Assembly (NCBI RefSeq): GCF_001269385.1
Contig: NZ_CXOO01000031.1
Coordinates: 1-64,000 of the forward strand
Reading direction: 5' to 3'
DNA length: 64,000 nt
DNA from: Limnohabitans sp. DM1
GTDB taxonomy: Bacteria; Pseudomonadota; Gammaproteobacteria; Burkholderiales; Burkholderiaceae_C
Made by a program: the position numbers and the translations under genes
Notes under the pieces: generated by a model
Database searches by the model: none
What the model was told of the DNA's origin: nothing
Seen by the model: the letters and a program-made list of their open reading frames with translations, nothing else
Shown: piece after piece, positions 57,161 to 64,000 of the stretch
Numbering within the stretch: the first letter of the stretch is position 1
Layout of the letters: every line of letters starts with the position of its first letter

Positions 57161-58042
57161 ATGGAAAAACGCGTTCGATTTCAATCCCGCTGGTTGCCTT
57201 GGCTTTTGATCGCGCCACAAATGGCCATCGTGCTGGTGTTCTTTTTTTGGCCAGCCGGGCAGGCGCTTTACCAGAGCGTGCTGTCGCAAGATGCTTTTGG
57301 CACCAGCACCGAATTTGTCGGCCTGGAAAATTTTGAGCGCCTGTTTGCCGACAGCACTTACCTCGAATCCTTCAAGACCACGGCGGTTTTTTCTCTGCTG
57401 GTGGCTTTTTCCGGCCTGAGCATTTCGCTGCTGCTGGCCGTGATGGCCGACCGCGTGCTCAAGGGCGCTGCCATCTACAAAACCCTGCTGATCTGGCCTT
57501 ATGCCGTGGCCCCGGTGGTGGCGGGCGTGCTGTGGCTGTTCATGTTCGCCTCGCCCATGGGCGTGATCGCTTTTTACCTGCGCTCGGTGGGCATCGAGTG
57601 GAACCACCTGCTCGATTCGGGCCACGCCATGACGCTGATCGTGGTGGCCGCCGTGTGGAAGCAAATCTCCTACAACTTCCTGTTTTTCCTGGCGGGGCTG
57701 CAGTCCATCCCCAAATCCCTGCTGGAGGCGGCGGCCATCGACGGGGCCAGCCCCTGGCACCGCTTTTGGACCATCGTGTTCCCGCTCTTGTCGCCCACCA
57801 CGTTTTTCCTTTTGGTGATCAACGTGGTCTACGCCTTTTTTGACACCTTCGGCATCATCGACGCCACCACCCAGGGCGGTCCCGGCAAAGACACGGCCAT
57901 TTTGGTCTACAAGGTTTATTACGACGGCTTCAAGGCGCTGGACATGGGCGGCTCGGCCGCTCAGTCGGTCATCCTGATGCTGATCGTGGTGGCGCTGACG
58001 GTGGTGCAGTTCCGTTTTGTCGAGAAAAAAGTCCAGTACTGA
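57161..58042 (+). CDS. ugpA: Glycerol-3-phosphate ABC transporter permease UgpA
   Basis: This 293-residue permease has six helices, [20 protein letters not shown], the EAA loop ([20 protein letters not shown]) and a C-terminal [10 protein letters not shown] typical of UgpA. It starts after the attenuator and is followed by ugpE after 9 bases. Confidence 0.94.
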   Translation: MEKRVRFQSRWLPWLLIAPQMAIVLVFFFWPAGQALYQSVLSQDAFGTSTEFVGLENFERLFADSTYLESFKTTAVFSLLVAFSGLSISLLLAVMADRVLKGAAIYKTLLIWPYAVAPVVAGVLWLFMFASPMGVIAFYLRSVGIEWNHLLDSGHAMTLIVVAAVWKQISYNFLFFLAGLQSIPKSLLEAAAIDGASPWHRFWTIVFPLLSPTTFFLLVINVVYAFFDTFGIIDATTQGGPGKDTAILVYKVYYDGFKALDMGGSAAQSVILMLIVVALTVVQFRFVEKKVQY

Positions 58043-58051
58043 GCCCGCCCC

Positions 58052-58906
58052 ATGATTGAAAAACGCCCCGGCCTCACGGTCCTGTCCCACCTGGTGCTGA
58101 TCCTGGGGGTGGTGATCGTGGCCTTCCCGCTGTACCTGACTTTCATCGCCTCGACCCAAAGCGCCACCGAGATCGCCCAATCGGTACCCATGTCCATGTG
58201 GCCCGGCAGTCACGCCCTGGAAACTTACAAAACCGCCCTGTTTGGCGGCGAAACCAGCGCAGGCAGCCGCATCCCGGCGGCAGCCCCCATGATGTGGGTC
58301 AGCCTGGTCAGTGCACTGGTCATTGCCATTGGCAAGATCGCCATCTCTTTGCTCTCGGCCTTTGCCATCGTGTATTTCCGCTTTCCGCTGCGCAACCTGG
58401 TGTTCTGGATGATTTTTGTCACCCTGATGCTGCCGGTCGAAGTGAGGATCGGCCCCACCTACGAAGTGGTGGCCAACCTGGGCATGCTCAACAGCTATGC
58501 GGGCCTGACGGTGCCGCTGATCGCCTCGGCCACGGCCACGTTTTTGTTCCGGCAGTTTTTCCTGACGGTGCCCGACGAGCTGGTGGAAGCCGCCCGCATG
58601 GACGGCGCGGGGCCGATGCGGTTTTTCATCGACATCCTGCTGCCGCTGACACGCACCTCGATTGCGGCGCTGTTTGTGATCCAGTTCATCTACGGCTGGA
58701 ACCAATACCTGTGGCCACTCTTGGTGACCACCAACGAAGACATGTACCCGGTGGTCATGGGCATCAAACGCCTGATCGCTGGCGAGGCCTACACCGAATG
58801 GAACGTGGTCATGGCCACCGCGATTTTGGCCATGCTGCCCCCGGCGCTGGTCGTGATCCTGATGCAAAAATGGTTCGTCAAGGGCCTGGTTGATACCGAA
58901 AAATAA
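58052..58906 (+). CDS. ugpE: Glycerol-3-phosphate ABC transporter permease UgpE
   Basis: This 284-residue permease has six helices and the EAA loop ([20 protein letters not shown]), with the UgpE-type [20 protein letters not shown] segment. It forms the membrane channel with UgpA. A strong hairpin separates it from ugpC. Confidence 0.94.
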   Translation: MIEKRPGLTVLSHLVLILGVVIVAFPLYLTFIASTQSATEIAQSVPMSMWPGSHALETYKTALFGGETSAGSRIPAAAPMMWVSLVSALVIAIGKIAISLLSAFAIVYFRFPLRNLVFWMIFVTLMLPVEVRIGPTYEVVANLGMLNSYAGLTVPLIASATATFLFRQFFLTVPDELVEAARMDGAGPMRFFIDILLPLTRTSIAALFVIQFIYGWNQYLWPLLVTTNEDMYPVVMGIKRLIAGEAYTEWNVVMATAILAMLPPALVVILMQKWFVKGLVDTEK

Positions 58907-58913
58907 TGGACCC

Positions 58914-58948
58914 GGGGACAGACCAATGCGAAGCGTTGCTCTGTCCTC
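58914..58948 (+). repeat. REP-like hairpin between ugpE and ugpC
   Basis: GGACAGA (58916-58922) pairs with TCTGTCC (58940-58946), and inside it CAATGC pairs with GCGTTG around a GAA triloop, with one C-C mismatch. It lacks a T-run, so it is more like a repetitive extragenic palindrome or an mRNA-stabilising hairpin than a terminator. No second copy was seen in the window. Confidence 0.55.
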
Positions 58949-58966
58949 GTCTGATTAAAAAAACAT

Positions 58967-59976
<1,010 letters not shown>

Positions 59977-59980
<4 letters not shown>

Positions 59981-60744
59981 AACCCGAGACATTGGCCACC
60001 GCCGCCCCCCTTCCCGCCTGGCCCTACCCGCTTTGGATCGCGCACCGGGGTGCTGGCAAGCTCGCCCCGGAAAACACCCTGACCGCCTTCCGGCTGGGCG
60101 CGGCGCACGGCTACCGCATGTTTGAATGCGACGCCAAGCTCAGCGCCGACGGCGTGGTCTTCCTGATGCACGACACCACGCTGGAGCGCACCACCAAGGC
60201 CCAAGGCATCGGCGGTGAGCTGCCCTGGCATGCCCTGTCGCAGCTGGACGCGGGCAGTTGGCATTCACGCACCTACGCAGGCGAGGCCCTGCCTACGCTC
60301 GAAGCGCTAGCACGGTTTTGCTTGGCCAACCGTTACCTCCTCAACATCGAAATCAAGCCCACGCCAGGCACCGAAGCCGCCACAGGCGAGGCAGTGGCCC
60401 GCTTGGCCGCTCGACTGTGGGAGGGCGCTGCCGTGCCACCGCTCCTGTCCTCGTTCAAACCCGAGGCCCTGGCCGCCGCCCAGCAAACCGCTCCTGAATT
60501 ACCCCGTGGCCTGCTGGTCGACACGCTGTGGGACGGCTGGTTTGAAAAAGCCCAGGCGCTGGGCTGCGTGGCCGTGGTGGCCAACTATGCGCTGTGGGAC
60601 GCGGCCACCGTGGCCCAAGTCCACGGCGCAGGCATGCGGTGCCTGAGCTACACCGTCAACGACGACTGGGCCGCACAGCACCTGCTGGCTCTGGGCACCG
60701 ACGGCATCATCACCGACCGGGTGGACCTGTTCAGCCCGGTTTGA
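59977..60744 (+). CDS. ugpQ: Cytoplasmic glycerophosphodiester phosphodiesterase UgpQ
   Basis: This 255-residue GDPD enzyme has the motifs [18 protein letters not shown], the [20 protein letters not shown] metal and His motif, [11 protein letters not shown] and the C-terminal [11 protein letters not shown]. It cleaves imported glycerophosphodiesters to glycerol-3-phosphate and alcohols. No signal peptide is seen, so it acts in the cytoplasm after UgpBAEC uptake. Confidence 0.94.
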
Positions 60745-60805
60745 AACCAGGGGCCATCTGAAACCAAGGGGCGTGGGCCCACACAAGATGGTCTGCAGGT
60801 TGGTC

Positions 60806-61081
60806 TTACTTGGCGGCCCAGCCGCGCTGCATCAACCACTCGGCCGTCGCGGCCACCAGCACCAGGGCGATGTAAGTGCTCATCTTGCCGTCCTGGCCGT
60901 GCAGCAACAGCCCACCCACCAGCACCGCCAGCCCGCACAGGGCCTGCACCCCCATGCGGCGGCGCAGGCTGGCCCGGCCTAGCCCGATGACCCAGCGCCC
61001 GGCCCAAGGCATGAACAGCGCCATGGCCAAAGCGGGCAGGGCAAAATTGAACAGGTGCAAAACCAATTGCCAAAACGTCAT
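60806..61081 (-). CDS. Small membrane protein, unknown function
   Basis: A 91-residue protein with three likely membrane segments (about 4-25, 46-60, 68-83) and a basic loop (RASLRRRMG). The ATG at 61081 has GGAG upstream; a much longer open frame on the same strand crosses hemA antisense and is rejected. It converges on ugpQ and diverges from hemA. I do not recognise a family. Confidence 0.65.
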   Translation of the reverse strand: MTFWQLVLHLFNFALPALAMALFMPWAGRWVIGLGRASLRRRMGVQALCGLAVLVGGLLLHGQDGKMSTYIALVLVAATAEWLMQRGWAAK

Positions 61082-61203
61082 GAAGTCTCGCTCCGAGTGG
61101 TCCGAGTTGGCCACAAGTGCCCCCGGAGCCTGAAATTGTGCATGCAAAACCACGTCTACTTTTCTTGCAGTCATTGTGTCAAGCAAAGTTGACAGGTCGT
61201 GCC

Positions 61204-61209
61204 TATAAT
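61204..61209 (+). promoter_or_regulatory. -10 box (TATAAT) directly before hemA; possible leaderless start
   Basis: An exact TATAAT ends 7 bases before the hemA ATG at 61217, so transcription would begin at or next to the A of the start codon. There is no ribosome site. A TTGACA at 61189 is only 9 bases away from the -10 and cannot be its -35. Confidence 0.5.
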
Positions 61210-61216
61210 GGCCCTC

Positions 61217-62488
61217 ATGGCTGTATGGACCCTGGGTTTGAACCACACCACTGCACCGCTGGATCTGCGCGGTCGGTTTGCGTTCGCCGTGGACAAACTG
61301 GTCCCCACCCTGCAAGGCCTGCGCCGTGACCTGTCCCAACGCATTTCGCAAGAGCCCGAAGCGGCTATTTTGTCGACCTGTAACCGCACCGAGATCTATT
61401 GCGCCGCCGACCAGGCCGCCACCAACGACACCCTGCGTTGGCTGGCCCAAACCGGCGGCGTGAGCGCTTCCGAGCTGCACGCCCACACCTATTTGCTCGA
61501 AGGCAACGAAGCCGCTCGCCATGCATTTCGCGTGGCCAGCGGGCTGGACTCCATGGTCTTGGGCGAGGCCCAAATTCTGGGTCAGCTCAAAGATGCCGTG
61601 CGCGCCGCCGAACAGGCCGGCGCTTTGGGCAGCACCCTGAACCAACTTTTCCAGCGCAGCTTTGCCGTGGCCAAGGAGGTGCGCAGCTCCACCGAAATCG
61701 GGGCCCACTCCATCAGCATGGCCGCCGCCTCGGTGCGCCTGGCCAGCCAGTTGTTCGAAAACCTGCAAGACATCCGCATCCTGTTTGTCGGCGCGGGCGA
61801 AATGAACGAGTTGGTGGCCACCCACTTTGCAGCCAAACAACCCAAAGGCATGGTGATCGCCAACCGCAGCCTGGACCGCGCCGAATTGCTGGCCCACCGC
61901 TTTGGGGCCGATGTCATGCCCCTGGCCGACCTGCCCGAGCGCCTGCACGAATTCGACGCCGTCATCAGCTGCACCGCCAGCACCCTGCCCCTGATTGGCC
62001 TGGGCGCGGTCGAGCGGGCCCTGAAAAAACGCAAACACCGCCCCATGTTCATGGTCGATTTGGCGGTGCCGCGTGACATTGAACCCGAAGTCAAGTCGCT
62101 GGAAGACGTCTACCTCTACACCGTGGACGACTTGGCGAGCGTCGTGCAAACCGGCCAGGCCCACCGCCAAGCGGCCGTGGCCGAAGCCGAAGTCATCATC
62201 GATGCCGGCGTGCAAAGCTTCATGCACTGGATGGGCCAACGCGGCACCGTGCCCCTGATCCAGCAACTGCAAAACCAGGCCGACGCCTGGCGCGAAGCCG
62301 AGCTGGCCCGCGCCCGCAAGCTGCTGGCCCGGGGCGATGACCCGATCGCCGTGATGGAAGCCCTGTCCAAGGGCCTGACCCAGAAGATGCTGCACGGCGC
62401 CTTGGCCGAGCTGCGCGGGGCTGAGCCAGAGCACCGCGAGCAGACCATGCAGACGGTTCAGCGCGTTTTCCTGCGCAAAGAGCGTTAG
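61217..62488 (+). CDS. hemA: Glutamyl-tRNA reductase
   Basis: This 423-residue enzyme makes glutamate-1-semialdehyde from Glu-tRNA, the first step of heme synthesis by the C5 route. It has [17 protein letters not shown], the catalytic Cys C55 ([10 protein letters not shown]), [16 protein letters not shown], the NADPH motif ([15 protein letters not shown]) and a helical dimerisation tail. The ATG at 61217 (MAVWTLG) matches homologues; ATGs at 61199 region and 61208 are also in frame. Confidence 0.96.
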   Translation: MAVWTLGLNHTTAPLDLRGRFAFAVDKLVPTLQGLRRDLSQRISQEPEAAILSTCNRTEIYCAADQAATNDTLRWLAQTGGVSASELHAHTYLLEGNEAARHAFRVASGLDSMVLGEAQILGQLKDAVRAAEQAGALGSTLNQLFQRSFAVAKEVRSSTEIGAHSISMAAASVRLASQLFENLQDIRILFVGAGEMNELVATHFAAKQPKGMVIANRSLDRAELLAHRFGADVMPLADLPERLHEFDAVISCTASTLPLIGLGAVERALKKRKHRPMFMVDLAVPRDIEPEVKSLEDVYLYTVDDLASVVQTGQAHRQAAVAEAEVIIDAGVQSFMHWMGQRGTVPLIQQLQNQADAWREAELARARKLLARGDDPIAVMEALSKGLTQKMLHGALAELRGAEPEHREQTMQTVQRVFLRKER

Positions 62489-62607
62489 CGGCTGACTTGG
62501 CAGGTCGGGGCTTGCGCGCCGACACTTTCTCTGTCCCTGCTGCCTGCAGCGTCTGCACCGACTCAGGGCCAGCGCCGCGATCCAAGCTCCCAACCGTTCC
62601 CGCCCGC

Positions 62608-63696
62608 ATGAAACCTTTCCTCATCCAACAACTCGAACGCTACGCCCTGCGCCTGACCGAGCTGGACTTTTTGCTGTCCCGCGAAGACATCATGGCCGAC
62701 ATGACGCAGTTCCTGAAGCTCTCGCGCGAACATGCCGAAGTCAGCGCCGTGGCCTCGCGCTTTGCCCGCTTTCAGCAGCGCAGCGCCGACCTGGCCGCCG
62801 CGCAAGCCATGCTGGATGAGGAAGACATGCGCGAGATGGCCGAAGAAGAAGCGGCCAGCGCCAGCGCCGAACTGCAAAGTCTGGAGGCTGAGCTGCAGCG
62901 CATGCTGCTGCCCAAAGACCCCGACGACGCCCGCCCGGCCTTTCTCGAAATCCGCGCCGGCACCGGGGGCGATGAGTCGGCCCTGTTTGCAGGGGACCTG
63001 CTGCGCATGTACACGCGCTATGCCGAAAGCCAGGGATGGCGGTGCGAGATCGTCTCGGAATCAGTGAGCGAGTTGGGTGGCTACAAGGAAGTCGTGGTCC
63101 GCATCGAGGGCGACCAGGTGTATGGCGCGCTCAAGTTCGAATCCGGTGGCCACCGCGTGCAACGCGTGCCCGCCACCGAAACCCAAGGCCGTATCCACAC
63201 CAGCGCCTGCACCGTGGCGGTGCTGGCCGAGCCGGACGAGGCCGAGGCCATCAAGATCAACCCATCGGACCTGCGCATCGACACCTACCGCGCCAGCGGT
63301 GCGGGCGGGCAACACATCAACAAAACCGACTCGGCGGTGCGCATCACCCACCTGCCCACCGGCATCGTGGCCGAATGCCAAGATGGCCGCAGCCAGCACA
63401 GCAACAAGGCCCAGGCCCTGAAGGTGCTGACGGCCCGCATCCAGGAAAAAGACCGGGCCGAGCGCGCCGCCAAAGACGCGGCCGAACGCAAAAGCCTGAT
63501 CGGCAGCGGCGACCGCTCGGACCGCATCCGCACCTACAACTTCCCGCAAGGGCGCCTCACCGACCACCGCATCAACCTGACTTTGTACAAGCTGCTCACC
63601 ATCATGGAGGGCGATTTGCAGGACGTGGTCCACGCCTTGCAAAGCTACGAAGCCGCCGAACAGCTGGCCGCGCTGGAAATCGGGGCCACAGCCTGA
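62608..63696 (+). CDS. prfA: Peptide chain release factor 1
   Basis: This 362-residue factor ends translation at UAA and UAG. It has the catalytic GGQ loop ([19 protein letters not shown]), the RF-1 segment [18 protein letters not shown] and the C-terminal [19 protein letters not shown]. Its GGQ Gln is the expected target of PrmC, encoded next. Start at 62608 ([12 protein letters not shown]) by homology. Confidence 0.96.
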   Translation: MKPFLIQQLERYALRLTELDFLLSREDIMADMTQFLKLSREHAEVSAVASRFARFQQRSADLAAAQAMLDEEDMREMAEEEAASASAELQSLEAELQRMLLPKDPDDARPAFLEIRAGTGGDESALFAGDLLRMYTRYAESQGWRCEIVSESVSELGGYKEVVVRIEGDQVYGALKFESGGHRVQRVPATETQGRIHTSACTVAVLAEPDEAEAIKINPSDLRIDTYRASGAGGQHINKTDSAVRITHLPTGIVAECQDGRSQHSNKAQALKVLTARIQEKDRAERAAKDAAERKSLIGSGDRSDRIRTYNFPQGRLTDHRINLTLYKLLTIMEGDLQDVVHALQSYEAAEQLAALEIGATA

Positions 63697-64000
63697 TGCA
63701 AAACACAACGACCGTGGCCGAGTGTCTGCGCCAAGCCCAAGCCAGAGGCTTGGCCCGGGTGGACGCGCAGATCTTGCTGCTGCACAGCCTGCAGCGCCCA
63801 CTGCACGACCGCGCCTGGCTGCTGGCCCACGACAGCGACACCTTGACGCCAGTACAAGTCGCTGCGTGGCAAGACGCGCTCAAGCGCCGCTTGCAGGGTG
63901 AGCCCGTGGCCTACATCACCGGGCGCAAGGATTTTTTTAGCCTGACGCTGGCCGTGGATGCGCGTGTGCTGGACCCGCGCCCCGACACCGAAACCCTGGT
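63696..64000 (+). CDS. prmC: Release factor glutamine methyltransferase PrmC (N-terminal part, cut by window edge)
   Basis: The open frame starts at an ATG overlapping the prfA stop by one base (TGATG) and runs off the window, giving 101 complete codons. It has the HemK/PrmC N-terminal helical domain and the QGEPVAYITGRKDFFSL motif, then the RPDTETLV segment. The SAM and NPPY motifs would lie outside. It methylates the GGQ Gln of release factors. Confidence 0.93.
   Translation, partial: MQNTTTVAECLRQAQARGLARVDAQILLLHSLQRPLHDRAWLLAHDSDTLTPVQVAAWQDALKRRLQGEPVAYITGRKDFFSLTLAVDARVLDPRPDTETL

Noticed and set aside
57146-58867. 573-codon open frame on the minus strand
   Set aside because: Antisense to ugpA and ugpE; His/Asp/Gln-rich shadow.
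61189-61194. TTGACA as -35 of the hemA promoter
   Set aside because: Only 9 bases separate it from the TATAAT at 61204, too short for a sigma-70 promoter.
60806-62593. 595-codon open frame on the minus strand
   Set aside because: Most of it is antisense to hemA. Only the last 91 codons, from an ATG with a ribosome site at 61081, were kept as a gene.

Overview
The window reads as chromosomal DNA from a betaproteobacterium of the order Burkholderiales, most likely a Comamonadaceae relative of Limnohabitans, Rhodoferax or Polaromonas. This rests on gene content and order (fmdB-DUF502-aspS, ubiJ-ubiB-Tim44-ubiE, a second IF-1, hemA-prfA-prmC), the high-GC codon usage and a DUF3683-type fused D-lactate dehydrogenase. 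No rRNA, tRNA or CRISPR array was found. Gene density is high and most genes lie in tight operons with 1-4 base overlaps.

Layout: (1) 1-400, the truncated 5' end of an IS30-family insertion sequence. (2) 0.6-8.5 kb, a regulatory block: a small His-rich protein, a NarL-type response regulator, a LonB-like protease, and a translationally coupled trio of Crp/Fnr regulator, CheB-CheR-PAS protein and PAS protein. (3) 8.7-11.6 kb, a VF530 DNA-binding protein and an MgtA-type magnesium ATPase, with a short TA-flanked repeat element upstream. (4) 12-26 kb, housekeeping: aspS, DUF502, fmdB, a sodium/solute symporter, the ubiquinone genes ubiB, ubiJ and ubiE with a Tim44-like protein, trxC, infA, midA, a folate group (folM and two folB) and ttcA. 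(5) 26-31 kb, a lipoprotein, a phosphatase and an arsenic operon (GAPDH-arsJ-arsR-acr3) that handles arsenate by the 1-arseno-3-phosphoglycerate route. (6) 31.5-38 kb, phoX phosphatase, ruvAB, phoH-ybeY and a DUF3047 lipoprotein. (7) 38-49 kb, a decayed Bug/TctC gene carrying a second copy of the repeat element, then a large dipeptide-type ABC cluster with three substrate-binding proteins and an M20 amidohydrolase. (8) 49-55.5 kb, GST, cca, DUF971 and a 1291-residue FAD/Fe-S oxidoreductase. (9) 55.7-61 kb, the ugpBAEC-ugpQ glycerol-3-phosphate operon. (10) 61-64 kb, a small membrane protein, hemA, prfA and the start of prmC.

A phosphate theme links several regions. phoX, the arsenic operon and ugpB each have a Pho-box-like sequence upstream, and two of these share an identical 11-mer. 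Since arsenate enters cells as a phosphate analogue, phosphate starvation may switch on arsenate detoxification together with phosphate scavenging.

The most novel item is a pair of about 170-bp elements with imperfect terminal inverted repeats, an internal hairpin and flanking TA dinucleotides. Removing the copy at 38.5 kb together with one TA restores the reading frame of the interrupted pseudogene, which is strong internal evidence that it is a Tc1/mariner-IS630-type MITE.
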